From positions 2,620,001 to 2,684,000 of the forward strand of contig NZ_ARWA01000001.1 of assembly GCF_000385335.1 (NCBI RefSeq): a DNA stretch of 64,000 nt, written 5' to 3'. The DNA is from Methyloferula stellata AR4 (GTDB lineage: Bacteria; Pseudomonadota; Alphaproteobacteria; Rhizobiales; Beijerinckiaceae). The notes beneath the pieces were generated by a model. That model did not search any database and was not told the origin of the DNA. It saw only the letters and a list, made by a program, of their open reading frames with translations. Shown one piece after another: positions 18,622 through 26,963 of the stretch (positions within the stretch are counted from its first letter, which is position 1; each line of letters opens with the position of its first letter). Position numbers and translations under genes: made by a program.

Positions 18622-18633
18622 GTTGATATCAAC
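18622..18633. promoter_or_regulatory. Perfect 12-bp palindrome, candidate MarR operator
   Basis: GTTGATATCAAC is a perfect palindrome in the 128-bp divergent region, 12 bp upstream of the MarR start and about 105 bp upstream of the VOC gene. Palindromes with a TTGATATCAA-like core are common operators of the family. I infer autoregulation and control of the VOC gene. Confidence 0.6.
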
Positions 18634-18738
18634 CTATTTAGTCAAGGCGCAACCAAAGCGCCCAAGGGGTTTGCCGGCCGGACTAAGCAAAGGATCGCGC
18701 CAAACCCTATGCGCCATACATCTCAGGGGAGGGAAGCC

Positions 18739-19524
18739 ATGGCCAATTTTTACGGCAAATTCGTCTGGTACGAGCTTATGACGACCGACATGAAAGCGGC
18801 GGAAGCTTTCTATCGCAATGTCGTCGGCTGGGGCGCGAAAGACGCGGGCTTGCCCAACCATGCCTATACGCTCTTCACGATCGGCGAGATGCCGACCGCA
18901 GGCATGATGGCGCTGCCGCCCGAGGCGCCCGCCGGCGCCCGGCCCGGATGGATCGGCTATGTGGCCGTCGATGACGTCGATGCGCGGGCCAAGGAAATCG
19001 CGGAGTCGGGCGGCGCCGTCTGCCACATGCCCACCGATATTCCGGGCATCGGCCGTTTCGCCGTCGTATCCGATCCGCAGAATGTGGTCTTTGCTTTGTT
19101 CAAGCCGGGAGAAGGTTCGCCGGGCGAGCCTCCGCCGCCATGGACGCCGGGACGCACTGGCTGGCACGAGCTGCATGCCGCCGATGGCCCCTCTGCCTTT
19201 GCTTATTATTCAAAACTCTTCGGATGGACCAAGGGCGATGCCTTGGACATGGGTCCGATGGGCGTCTATCAGATCTTCAACCATGATGGTGTCATGGCCG
19301 GAGGGATATTTACAAAGCCCTCCGCGGAGCCCGTGCCCTATTGGCTCTTCTATTTCAATGTCGCGGAGATCAATGCCGCGGTCGAACGCGTGAAGGCCGG
19401 CGGTGGCCAGATCCTCAATGGTCCGATGGAAGTGCCCGGCGGCAGCATGATTGTGCAATGTCTTGATCCGCAAGGTGCCATGTTCGCGCTGGTCGAACCG
19501 CGTGGCGGCCCGCAGAGCCATTAG
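18739..19524 (+). CDS. VOC-family protein with two glyoxalase-fold domains
   Basis: A 261-residue cytosolic protein made of two homologous halves of the VOC fold. Each begins with a W-x-E-L motif (FVWYELMTTD at residue 8 and TGWHELHAAD near 140), then F-Y or Y-Y-x-x-x-F-GW, and ends in DPQ(N/G) V/A-x-FAL(F/V). Such tandem proteins are annotated as glyoxalase/bleomycin-resistance or hydroxylase-like; the reaction is not known. The start is fixed by the Shine-Dalgarno GGGGAGGGA at 18726. The divergent MarR regulator is its likely controller. Confidence 0.88.
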   Translation: MANFYGKFVWYELMTTDMKAAEAFYRNVVGWGAKDAGLPNHAYTLFTIGEMPTAGMMALPPEAPAGARPGWIGYVAVDDVDARAKEIAESGGAVCHMPTDIPGIGRFAVVSDPQNVVFALFKPGEGSPGEPPPPWTPGRTGWHELHAADGPSAFAYYSKLFGWTKGDALDMGPMGVYQIFNHDGVMAGGIFTKPSAEPVPYWLFYFNVAEINAAVERVKAGGGQILNGPMEVPGGSMIVQCLDPQGAMFALVEPRGGPQSH

Positions 19525-19616
19525 GCGCTGCGCCTACCTTATTTGCGGGTCGCGCAGGGCTTGCGACCGGAGTTAGACTGCGATGCTGATCAATTGCGGT
19601 CAGCGCCCCCCATGAG

Positions 19617-19646
19617 CTCCGTCGGCGTCTGCCGGCGGAGTTTTTT
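19617..19646 (+). terminator. Intrinsic terminator after the VOC gene
   Basis: CTCCGTCGGC and GCCGGCGGAG pair over ten positions with one G-U around the loop GTCT and are followed by TTTTTT. It is placed to end transcription from the VOC gene and lies just before the end of the convergent DUF779 gene. Confidence 0.85.
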
Positions 19647-19651
19647 GCTGT

Positions 19652-20053
19652 TTACACCGGCGTCTTGAGCGGCTGGCCTTCGCCGTCGAGGATAGGGGAC
19701 TTGGACAGTTCCTGCACCTCGTCGTCGGTAAAGACACGGCTGCGGGTCAAAAAGCGCAAGTTCTCCGGCGTTTCGAGCGAAAAGCCGGAGCCGCGTCCCG
19801 GCACGACATCGATCAAAAGATGTGTGTGCTTCCAATATTCGAATTGCGTCCCGCCGATATAAAAAGGCTGGCCGCCGATTTCGCCGAGATAGACATCACT
19901 GCCACCGACTTTGAAATCGCCGCGCGGATAGCACATCGGCGCGGAACCGTCGCAACAGCCGGTCGATTGATGGAACATCAACGGCCCGTGCATGGCTTCG
20001 AGTTTGGCAATGAGCGCCAGCGCTGCCTCTGTCGCCTCGACTCGTTCGACCAT
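19652..20053 (-). CDS. DUF779 family protein
   Basis: A 133-residue protein of the DUF779 family, recognised by the cysteine motif STGCCDGSAPMCYP (about 30-43) and the YIGGTQFEYWKHTHLLIDV stretch. Members are regularly encoded beside aldehyde dehydrogenases of the AldB/ExaC type, as here, and are presumed to assist that enzyme or alcohol oxidation; no activity is established. It lies downstream of the aldehyde dehydrogenase on the same strand, but a palindromic repeat now separates them. The ATG has an AAGGAA Shine-Dalgarno. Confidence 0.9.
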   Translation of the reverse strand: MVERVEATEAALALIAKLEAMHGPLMFHQSTGCCDGSAPMCYPRGDFKVGGSDVYLGEIGGQPFYIGGTQFEYWKHTHLLIDVVPGRGSGFSLETPENLRFLTRSRVFTDDEVQELSKSPILDGEGQPLKTPV

Positions 20054-20104
20054 GATGAGGGTTCCTTGTCAGTGACTAAACTCTCCGATGTCTCGGCTCA
20101 CTCT

Positions 20105-20132
20105 ATAACGCGTCATGCATAACGCGTCATGC
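20105..20132. repeat. 14-bp tandem direct repeat at the edge of a palindromic element
   Basis: ATAACGCGTCATGC occurs twice in a row (20105-20118 and 20119-20132). The second copy runs into the class B palindromic repeat, so the duplication may record insertion or slippage of the element. Confidence 0.8.
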
Positions 20133-20214
20133 CCGCGCTTGTCGCGGGCATCCACGTCTTGGGCCGGGTTTCATCTTTAAAACGTGGATGGCCGGGACAA
20201 GCCCGGCCATGACG
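20125..20214. repeat. Palindromic intergenic repeat, class B, copy 1
   Basis: The element starts CGTCATGCCCGCGCTTGTCG and ends GGGACAAGCCCGGCCATGACG, with internal hairpins GCCCGCG/CGCGGGC and GGCCGGG/CCCGGCC and the inner arms ATCCACGT/ACGTGGAT. It is placed between the aldehyde dehydrogenase and DUF779 genes. Related copies lie at 23855 and 62942. Confidence 0.8.
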
Positions 20215-20245
20215 ATCCCTATTATCGCAGTTGCTCGCGAACCGC

Positions 20246-21766
20246 TCAGAAGAAGCCCAAAGCCTTGGGGCTGTAGCTGACCAGCAAGTTCTTCGTCTGC
20301 TGGTAGTGATCGAGCATCATCTTATGCGTCTCGCGCCCGATGCCGGACTGCTTATAGCCGCCGAAGGCCGCGTGCGAGGGATAGAGATGATAGCAATTGG
20401 TCCATACGCGGCCGGCTTGAATGCCGCGGCCCATGCGATAGGCGCGATTGATGTCGCGCGTCCAGACGCCGGCGCCCAGCCCGAACTGCGTATCATTGGC
20501 GATCGCGAGCGCTTCCTCCTGCGTCTCGAAGGTGGTGACTGCGAGAACCGGTCCAAAGATTTCTTCCTGGAAGACCCGCATCTTATTATGGCCTTCGAGA
20601 ATGGTCGGTTTCACATAAAAGCCGTCGGCCAATTCGCCCGAAAGCCGGTTACGCTCGCCGCCGATCAGGACCTTGGCGCCTTCCTGCTTGCCGATGTCGA
20701 TATAGGAGAGGATCTTCTCCATCTGATCGTTCGAAGCCTGGGCGCCGACCATCGTGTCTGAATCGAGCGGATGGCCTTGGATCATCTTGCCGACGCGGGC
20801 GATCGCCTTTTCCATGAACTTGTCATAGATCGACTTTTGCACCAGCGCGCGGCTGGGGCAGGTGCAGACTTCGCCCTGGTTGAGGCCGAACATGGCGAAA
20901 CCTTCGAGCGCCTTGTCGAGGAAATCGTCGTCCTCGGCCATCACATCGGCGAAGAAGATGTTCGGCGACTTGCCACCGAGTTCGAGCGTCACCGGAATGA
21001 TGTTTTCGGTCGCATATTGCATGATGAGACGGCCCGTTGTCGTCTCGCCGGTGAAGGCCACCTTGTTGATGCGCTTGTTTTGCGCGAGCGGCTTGCCGGC
21101 TTCGACGCCGAAACCATTGACGACATTGATGACGCCGGGCGGCAGAACGTCGGCGATCAGCTCCATGAGCACCATGATGCTCATCGGTGTCTGTTCCGCT
21201 GGCTTCATCACGACGCAATTGCCGGCGGCGATCGCGGGGGCGAGCTTCCAGGCGGCCATCAGCAGCGGGAAGTTCCAGGGAATGATCTGGCCGATGACGC
21301 CGAGCGGCTCATGGAAATGATAGGCGATCGTGTCGTGATCGATTTCCGAGAGGGAGCCTTCCTGCGCCAGGATACAGCCGGCGAAATAACGGAAGTGGTC
21401 TGCCACCAATGGGACGTCGGCGGCCGTCGTCTCGCGGATCGGCTTGCCATTGTCGAGCGTCTCGGCCATGGCCAAAATGGTCAGCCGGTCTTCGACGATA
21501 TCGCCGATCTTGTTCAGAAGCTTGGCGCGCGTGGATGGTGACGTCTGCGCCCATTTCTCGCGCGCGGCATGCGCGGCGTCGAGCGCAAGCTCTATGTCCT
21601 CGGCGCTGGAGCGCGCGACCTGACAGATCGGCTTGCCGGAGATGGGACTGATATTATCGAAATATTGGCCCTTGACGGGGGGCACCCATTTACCGCCGAT
21701 GAAATTGTCATAGCGTTCGCGAAGCGCGATCTGTGTCTTGAGGTCTTCGAGACTTTTGGCGAGCAT
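20246..21766 (-). CDS. NAD-dependent aldehyde dehydrogenase (AldB/ExaC type)
   Basis: A 506-residue aldehyde dehydrogenase. The general base E262 lies in LELGGKSPN, the nucleophile in [11 protein letters not shown] (cysteines 301 and 303), the NAD-binding [21 protein letters not shown] stretch is intact, and [12 protein letters not shown] closes the C-terminus. The CTCPSR form and the DUF779 neighbour match acetaldehyde/short-chain aldehyde dehydrogenases that oxidise products of alcohol oxidation. The start is fixed by GGGAGGA before the ATG at 21766. Confidence 0.94.
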   Translation of the reverse strand: MLAKSLEDLKTQIALRERYDNFIGGKWVPPVKGQYFDNISPISGKPICQVARSSAEDIELALDAAHAAREKWAQTSPSTRAKLLNKIGDIVEDRLTILAMAETLDNGKPIRETTAADVPLVADHFRYFAGCILAQEGSLSEIDHDTIAYHFHEPLGVIGQIIPWNFPLLMAAWKLAPAIAAGNCVVMKPAEQTPMSIMVLMELIADVLPPGVINVVNGFGVEAGKPLAQNKRINKVAFTGETTTGRLIMQYATENIIPVTLELGGKSPNIFFADVMAEDDDFLDKALEGFAMFGLNQGEVCTCPSRALVQKSIYDKFMEKAIARVGKMIQGHPLDSDTMVGAQASNDQMEKILSYIDIGKQEGAKVLIGGERNRLSGELADGFYVKPTILEGHNKMRVFQEEIFGPVLAVTTFETQEEALAIANDTQFGLGAGVWTRDINRAYRMGRGIQAGRVWTNCYHLYPSHAAFGGYKQSGIGRETHKMMLDHYQQTKNLLVSYSPKALGFF

Positions 21767-22071
21767 GGACGTCCTCCCTGGTGAAGTTTTTCTTTATTTG
21801 AGCCCTCGCGTGTGGCGGCACAATGGCACTTTAGTCGCGGTCGAGCTTGAATAAGAAAAGCATGAAGCGGCTGTCGCGATGACGCCGCCGCCGACCGCGC
21901 AAACTTGGCATCGGTGCTGCTTGGCTCAATTGATCGGGATCAACCGTGTTCACGTTTCAATCCGGCCTTTTCGCTTTGCGGCCGGGAAGGTGGTCCTATA
22001 TTTCTACTTGACTAGTAGACTAACTCATATAACGCTGGAAAGCGGTAATAGAATGCTGGGGCCACACGCCG
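21767..22071. other. Divergent region, aldehyde dehydrogenase / YeiH-type exporter
   Basis: These 305 bp contain no convincing gene. An inverted repeat lies at 22003-22019 with a TTGACT word across it. A sequence with -24/-12 spacing, TTGGCAT then CTGCT, lies around 21905-21921 on the plus strand and weakly resembles a sigma-54 promoter. Confidence 0.5.
22003..22019. promoter_or_regulatory. Inverted repeat upstream of the YeiH-type exporter
   Basis: TCTACT and AGTAGA flank TGACT about 55 bp before the start codon, and overlap a possible -35 box TTGACT (22008-22013). The 8-mer TATTTCTA that leads into it (21999-22006) recurs in the palindrome ahead of the sulfate-binding protein at 34612-34619. 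Confidence 0.4.
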
Positions 22072-23550
22072 ATGACGGATACGACACAAACACAAAGCGT
22101 TGAAATTGAAGCGCCAAAGCCTCTCACGGAGGATTGGCTTGCGGCCGGTATCGGTCTTTTCATCGTCATTCTTGCCTTCATAGGCCTATCGGGCACCGAT
22201 CTCCTCGGCTGGGCGGTGAACACCTCTGTTTGGACCGACCCAAGCGCGGCGCTCGCACCGGCATCGAAAGCCTTCGCCAGCCTCGGCGGTATTCCCGCGC
22301 TGCTTTTGACTTATATATCTTTGCTCGTGGTCCTGGGCCTCGGCGCCTTGATCACCGGGGCGAGTGTGGCGCGCTTCGCCGTCACCTTCACGGTGCTTTT
22401 CTTTCTCGCCTATGCAAGCTGGTTTATCGGCAACTATGCGCATTTCGCAGCGGTCACGCCGGCGGATTTGAAGAAATTCGACATCTCCTGGTCGCTCCGG
22501 CTCACCAATGAAGGCGGCTTCATCGTTGCGCTTCTCGCCGGTGTTGTGATCGCCAATTTCTTCCCGCGCTTCGCGGCATGGCTGAAGCCGGCCGTGCGGC
22601 CCGAGCTCTATATCAAAATAGCGATCGTGATTCTCGGCGCTTTCATCGCGGTGACGGCGGCAAGCAAGCTCAATTTTGCATCGTCGATCCTGCTGCGCGG
22701 CATAGCCGCGATCATCGAGGCCTATCTGATCTATTGGGCGGTGGTTTATTTCGTCGCGCGCAAATGGTTCGGCTTCTCGCGCGAATGGGCGGCGCCGCTC
22801 GCCTCCGGCATTTCGATCTGCGGTGTCGCGGCGGCCATTGCCACCGGTGGCGCGATCCGGGCGCGGCCGCAGGTGCCGATCCTCGTCTCTTCGCTCGTCG
22901 TGCTCTTCGCCATGGTCGAAGTGCTGATCCTGCCGTTCTTGGCCGAGCATTTTCTATGGCAGGACCCGCTCGTTGCCGCGGCCTGGATCGGCCTCGCGGT
23001 GAAAACCGACGGCGCGGCCGTCGCAGCCGGCGGCATCACGGAAGCTCTGGTCAATGCCAAGGCGGCGGTCGAAGGTGTGCGCTATGAGCCCGGCTGGATT
23101 CTGGCGACGACGACGACGATCAAAATCTTCATCGACATCTTCATCGGCATCTGGGCCTTCATCCTCGCCTATATCTGGACGAACCACATCAATGTGCGGC
23201 CGGGCCAAGCCAAAGCGAAGATCGGCGAAATCTGGGAGCGCTTTCCGAAGTTCATCATCGGCTTCGTCCTGACCTTCCTCGCGGCGTTTATCACCGCTCT
23301 CGTCGCCTCTCCGGCGACGGCCAAGGCGCTCACGCCGTCGATCGGCGAAGCCAATGTGTTCCGGGTGATTTTCTTCATCCTGACCTTCTTTTCGATCGGC
23401 GTTCTGTCCGATTTCCGCAAGCTTTGGGAAGACGGATTTGGCAAGCTCGCAGCCGTCTATCTCATCAGCCTGTTCGGCTTCGTGGTCTGGGTCGGGCTGT
23501 TTATTTCCTGGATCTTCTTCGGCGGCGTCCACCCGCCGCTGGCGAGCTAA
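22072..23550 (+). CDS. YeiH/UPF0324 family membrane transporter, putative sulfate exporter
   Basis: A 492-residue integral membrane protein with at least ten hydrophobic segments. The central VPILVSSLVVLFAMVEVLILPFL region, followed by LVAAAWIGLAVKTDGAAVAAG, is the conserved core of the YeiH (UPF0324) family, and the last segments (FRVIFFILTFFSIGVLSDFRK) match too. Members are annotated as putative sulfate exporters on limited evidence. A 49-residue membrane peptide follows on the same strand, separated by a palindromic repeat. An orphan sulfate-binding protein is encoded 12 kb away. Confidence 0.82.
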   Translation: MTDTTQTQSVEIEAPKPLTEDWLAAGIGLFIVILAFIGLSGTDLLGWAVNTSVWTDPSAALAPASKAFASLGGIPALLLTYISLLVVLGLGALITGASVARFAVTFTVLFFLAYASWFIGNYAHFAAVTPADLKKFDISWSLRLTNEGGFIVALLAGVVIANFFPRFAAWLKPAVRPELYIKIAIVILGAFIAVTAASKLNFASSILLRGIAAIIEAYLIYWAVVYFVARKWFGFSREWAAPLASGISICGVAAAIATGGAIRARPQVPILVSSLVVLFAMVEVLILPFLAEHFLWQDPLVAAAWIGLAVKTDGAAVAAGGITEALVNAKAAVEGVRYEPGWILATTTTIKIFIDIFIGIWAFILAYIWTNHINVRPGQAKAKIGEIWERFPKFIIGFVLTFLAAFITALVASPATAKALTPSIGEANVFRVIFFILTFFSIGVLSDFRKLWEDGFGKLAAVYLISLFGFVVWVGLFISWIFFGGVHPPLAS

Positions 23551-23571
23551 GGTCGGACTTAAATCAACGAG

Positions 23572-23660
23572 CCGTCATTGCGAGGAGCGGAGCGACAAAG
23601 CAATCCATGCCATGGTCTGACTGGTCGCCCTGGATTGCTTCGCTTCGCTCGCAATGACGG
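23572..23660. repeat. Palindromic intergenic repeat, class C
   Basis: The outer arms CCGTCATTGCGAGGAGCGGA and CGCTTCGCTCGCAATGACGG pair across about 90 bp, with inner arms AAAGCAATCCA / TGGATTGCTT. This is a separate class from the CGTCATGCCCG elements. It sits between the exporter and a small membrane gene. Confidence 0.85.
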
Positions 23661-23689
23661 TCCTCAATCAACAAACTATTGGAGACAGT

Positions 23690-23839
23690 ATGGCATCCGA
23701 TCTACGCGAGGAATTGAAGAAGGCGGAAGTTGAGCCTCTATTGCCGATCGAAAAGAAGTTGATCGGTTTCAGCCTTGGGCTCGGCATATTTTTGCTGGTC
23801 GTGCTGGCCGTTATCAATCACTTCCTGCCGGTGTCTTGA
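23690..23839 (+). CDS. Small single-helix membrane protein
   Basis: A 49-residue protein with an acidic and basic N-terminal half (LREELKKAEVEPLLPIEKK) and one membrane helix (FSLGLGIFLLVVLAVINHF). The ATG is preceded by GGAGAC at a fair distance. It lies in line with the YeiH-type exporter and may be an accessory subunit, but that rests on position alone. No family is recognised. Confidence 0.65.
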   Translation: MASDLREELKKAEVEPLLPIEKKLIGFSLGLGIFLLVVLAVINHFLPVS

Positions 23840-23854
23840 CAGGCTTTTCGAGTG

Positions 23855-23947
23855 CGTCATGCGCGGACTTGATCCGCGCATCCAGGCACGAGGCTCAAGC
23901 GCAACGCCTGGATGGCCGGGTCAAGCCTGCTCGAGGCCGGCATAACG
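23855..23947. repeat. Palindromic intergenic repeat, class B, copy 2
   Basis: It begins CGTCATGCGCGGACTTGATC and has inner arms ATCCAGGC / GCCTGGAT. The distal end is degenerate (GGCCGGCATAACG instead of a CATGACG end). It lies between the convergent small membrane gene and the aldo/keto reductase. Confidence 0.75.
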
Positions 23948-23961
23948 GCGGCGAGGGTGGT

Positions 23962-24912
23962 TCAGGGTTGCCGCACGGGGCGGATAATATCCTCGGCGAG
24001 CCCAAACAGTTCTGGCGTGACCCGCGCCTCCGAGGCGGCGGCGTTCTCCACGACCTGTTCCGGCCGCGACGCGCCAATGATCGCCGACGACACATTGGCC
24101 TTGCGCAGGACCCAGGCCAAGGCAAACTGAGGCAGGGTGAGGTCGGCGTCCTCGGCGATTTTCTTCAACCGTTCGACCGCTTCGAGCACGGGCGGTTGAA
24201 GCCAGGCTTGTGGGACCTGTCCGCCCATGGATGGGCTCGACGCGCGCGCGTCGGCGGGTGCGGGGGCCTGCGGCTTATATTTGCCGGTGAGCACGCCTTG
24301 CGCCAAAGGCGACCAGACGATCTGCGTCGCGCCATATTCGGCGGACAGATCGAAGATCTGGGATTCGGGATAGGGCCACAGCAGCGAATATTGCGGCTGG
24401 CTTGAAACGAAAGACGCGACGTCTTCCATCTCGCCCGCGGCTTCGATCTTATCGGCCGGCCATTCACTATAGCCTATGTAGCGGACCTTGCCCTTTTCGA
24501 CGAGCTCGGTCAGCGCTTCCATCGTTTCTTCGAGCGGCACGTTCTCGTCATAGCGATGGCATTGATAGAGATCGACGTAATCGGTCTTGAGCCGCTTCAG
24601 GGAATCGTCGATCTGCTTCATGATCTGTGCACGCGAGAGACCCTGATCGGTGTCGCTCATGCGACCATAGACTTTGGTGCCGAGGATATAGGACTGCCTG
24701 TCGACGCCTGAGAGCGCTTCGCCGAGAAGTTCCTCCGCCGCGCCGCGCCCATAGACATTGGCGGTATCGAAGAAGTTGATTCCGACCTCTAGCGCCTTAT
24801 GCACACAGGCGATCGCTTTTTCCTTCTCGATGCCGCCGGAATAGGTGAGCCAGGAGCCGAGCGAGATCGTCGAGACCTGCAGGTCGCTGTCGCCGAGCTG
24901 ACGATATTTCAA
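23962..24912 (-). CDS. Aldo/keto reductase
   Basis: A 316-residue NADPH-dependent reductase. The catalytic tetrad is in place: FFDTANVYG (Asp and Tyr), the lysine in LGTKVYGR, and the histidine in LYQCHRYD. The C-terminal cofactor stretch SSAIIGASRPEQVVEN is conserved. It resembles the AKR subgroup related to the voltage-gated potassium channel beta subunit. The start is a TTG at 24912 with AGGAG 6 nt upstream. It diverges from a Zn-alcohol dehydrogenase across a class A repeat. The substrate is unknown. Confidence 0.9.
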   Translation of the reverse strand: MKYRQLGDSDLQVSTISLGSWLTYSGGIEKEKAIACVHKALEVGINFFDTANVYGRGAAEELLGEALSGVDRQSYILGTKVYGRMSDTDQGLSRAQIMKQIDDSLKRLKTDYVDLYQCHRYDENVPLEETMEALTELVEKGKVRYIGYSEWPADKIEAAGEMEDVASFVSSQPQYSLLWPYPESQIFDLSAEYGATQIVWSPLAQGVLTGKYKPQAPAPADARASSPSMGGQVPQAWLQPPVLEAVERLKKIAEDADLTLPQFALAWVLRKANVSSAIIGASRPEQVVENAAASEARVTPELFGLAEDIIRPVRQP

Positions 24913-24947
24913 ATGCGGCTCCTGAATTAAGCTGCGGCACTCGTGCT

Positions 24948-25047
24948 TGGAGACGGGTCCTGCGGACCCTCCTCAGCATGAGGGCTTGGAGTGGTAGACC
25001 CTCATCCTGAGGAGCGCTTCGCAGGAGCGCGTCGCGAAGGATGGTGG
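24948..25047. repeat. Palindromic intergenic repeat, class A, copy 3
   Basis: The words GGAGACGGGTCCTGCGGACC, CTCCTCAGCATGAGGG, CCCTCATCCTGAGGAGCG and GTCGCGAAGGATGG match the arms of the copies at 13704 and 15212. It fills most of the divergent promoter region between the aldo/keto reductase and the alcohol dehydrogenase. Confidence 0.75.
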
Positions 25048-25114
25048 TTGTGCCCTGTCGAGCGTGCTATCTGGCGGGCACCTCGAAATCAAGCTCGCAC
25101 CAGCGGAGCAAGGA

Positions 25115-26134
25115 ATGAGCCAAAAGATGCGGGCCGTGCAGATCGGCGCCAAGGGCAGCCCCCTGGAACTCGTCGAAAAGGACATGCCGGAGCCGGGTCC
25201 GGGGCAGGTGCGGGTCAAGGTCGAGGCCTGCGGTATCTGCCGCGGCGATAATGTCACCGTCGCGGGATTGTCGGCCTCGCTGCGCTATCCACGCGTGCCG
25301 GGCCACGAGATCGCAGGCACGATCGACGCGCTGGGGGCAGGCGTGACTGGCTGGACCAAAGGCCAGCGCGTCGGGCTCGGCTGGTTCGGCGGCCATTGCG
25401 GGGTCTGCGAGGCCTGCCGGCGCGGAGACTTCATCGCCTGCTCGAAGCTTGAGATTCCCGGCATCGCCTATGACGGCGGCTATGCCGAATATATGGTCGC
25501 GCCAATATCCAGCCTGGCCTCGATCCCGGACGATCTCGCCTCGGTCGACGCGGCGCCGCTGCTCTGCGCGGGCGTAACGACCTTCAATGCCCTGCGCCAT
25601 TCGGGCGCGCGTGCCGGCAGCCTCGTCGCGGTGCAGGGCCTCGGCGGGCTCGGCCATCTCGGCGTGCAGTTTGCCGCCAAGCTCGGTTATGAGACCGTGG
25701 CGATCGCGCGCGGCAAGGAGAAAGAGCCCTTCGCGAAAAAGCTCGGCGCGAAGCATTATATCGACAGCGACAATGAGGACATTGCCGCGCGGTTGAAGGC
25801 GCTCGGCGGCGCGCAATTGGTGCTCTCGACCATTACCGATGCCAAGGCCATGAGCCGCACCATCGATGGGCTCGGATATGGCGGCAAGCTTTTGATCGTT
25901 GGCGTGGCGCGTGATCCCTTGGAGGTTACGCCCGGCCAATTGGTCGGCGGCCACAAATCGATCGAAGGCTGGTACAATGGGCAGGCCTCGGATTCGCAGG
26001 ATACGCTCGCCTTCAGCGTCAATACCGGCGTGAAGCCGATGATCGAAACCATGCCGCTTGAGCGCGCCGCCGAGGCTTTCGCCAAAATGATGAGCGGGCA
26101 GGCGCGGTTCCGTATGGTTTTGACGATGGGGTAG
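25115..26134 (+). CDS. Zinc-dependent alcohol dehydrogenase
   Basis: A 339-residue medium-chain dehydrogenase. The catalytic zinc ligands are seen in EACGICRGD and PGHEIAG, the structural zinc cluster in CGVCEACRRGDFIAC, and the NAD(P) fold in VAVQGLGGLGHLGVQFA. It looks active on a primary or secondary alcohol or the matching aldehyde; the layout is closest to the AdhP/cinnamyl-alcohol-type group. GGAG lies 6 nt before the ATG at 25115. An isoprenylcysteine-methyltransferase-like gene follows after about 40 bp. Confidence 0.92.
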   Translation: MSQKMRAVQIGAKGSPLELVEKDMPEPGPGQVRVKVEACGICRGDNVTVAGLSASLRYPRVPGHEIAGTIDALGAGVTGWTKGQRVGLGWFGGHCGVCEACRRGDFIACSKLEIPGIAYDGGYAEYMVAPISSLASIPDDLASVDAAPLLCAGVTTFNALRHSGARAGSLVAVQGLGGLGHLGVQFAAKLGYETVAIARGKEKEPFAKKLGAKHYIDSDNEDIAARLKALGGAQLVLSTITDAKAMSRTIDGLGYGGKLLIVGVARDPLEVTPGQLVGGHKSIEGWYNGQASDSQDTLAFSVNTGVKPMIETMPLERAAEAFAKMMSGQARFRMVLTMG

Positions 26135-26176
26135 GGCGCGTTACCGAATACCGTGACGTCTCATCGGGGATTCGAG

Positions 26177-26854
26177 ATGAGCAAGCTCAATATCAAAGCC
26201 TTCGTCAGTCTCCTGATCCTCTTTTTGGTCATGGGGGCGCTGATCTTTATCCCAGCCGGAACGCTCTATTATTGGCAGGCGTGGGTCTTTCTCACCGTCT
26301 ATGCCGCGGCCTCTGTCGCGATGATCCTGTATTTGTTCAAAGAGAATCGCGCGCTCCTGGAACGGCGGATGCGTGGCGGCCCATTGGCCGAGAAAGAGCC
26401 GGCTCAAAAGATCATCATGTCCATCACTTCAGCGGGATTTATCGGTCTCATCGTGATCCCGGCGCTCGACCATCGCTTCGGATGGTCTCATATGCCGCCC
26501 GCCGTGGCCCTCGCAGGCGACTGGCTTATCATTCTCGGCTATTTTGCAATCTATTTCGTGTTCAAGGAAAACACGTTTTCTTCCTCGACGATCGAGCTGG
26601 CGCCGGACCAGAAGGTGATCGACACCGGTCCTTACGCGCTTGTCCGGCATCCCATGTATGCGGGCGGGCTCGTTCTGCTTCTCGGCATTCCGATCGCGCT
26701 CGGGTCTTGGTGGGGCGTGCTCGTGATCGCCCTGATCATGCCCGCGCTGATCTGGCGGCTTTTAGACGAAGAAAAATTCTTGGAGCGAAACCTGCCGGGC
26801 TACGGGGGATACTTGGAAAAAGTGCGCTACCGCCTTATCCCACGCGTTTGGTAG
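26177..26854 (+). CDS. Isoprenylcysteine carboxyl methyltransferase-like membrane protein
   Basis: A 225-residue protein with five or six membrane helices. The C-terminal half carries the family motif: VIDTGPYALVRHPMYAG, then a helix, then DEEKFLERNLPGYGGYLEKVRYRLIP. This is the cofactor-binding region of the ICMT/NnrU-like family; bacterial members methylate unknown substrates. The ATG at 26177 has GGGGA 6 nt upstream and is preferred to an in-frame GTG at 26153. It may be cotranscribed with the alcohol dehydrogenase. Confidence 0.85.
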   Translation: MSKLNIKAFVSLLILFLVMGALIFIPAGTLYYWQAWVFLTVYAAASVAMILYLFKENRALLERRMRGGPLAEKEPAQKIIMSITSAGFIGLIVIPALDHRFGWSHMPPAVALAGDWLIILGYFAIYFVFKENTFSSSTIELAPDQKVIDTGPYALVRHPMYAGGLVLLLGIPIALGSWWGVLVIALIMPALIWRLLDEEKFLERNLPGYGGYLEKVRYRLIPRVW

Positions 26855-26963
26855 CCCCAGTCTGCGGAGCTAGGTTTACAGGCGCGTCTCGGCCACCTAT
26901 GTGTGGGGAGTGCCGCGCGTAACCCGCGCGATAGAAACACGACAGAAAAGAGAGTTGTCCATT

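Noticed and set aside
21905-21921. Sigma-54-like promoter (TTGGCAT, then CTGCT at -24/-12 spacing)
   Set aside because: The -24 half lacks the usual CACG and the -12 half starts with C. It faces the YeiH-type gene, while the aldehyde dehydrogenase, a more likely sigma-54 target, is on the other strand. Too weak to call.
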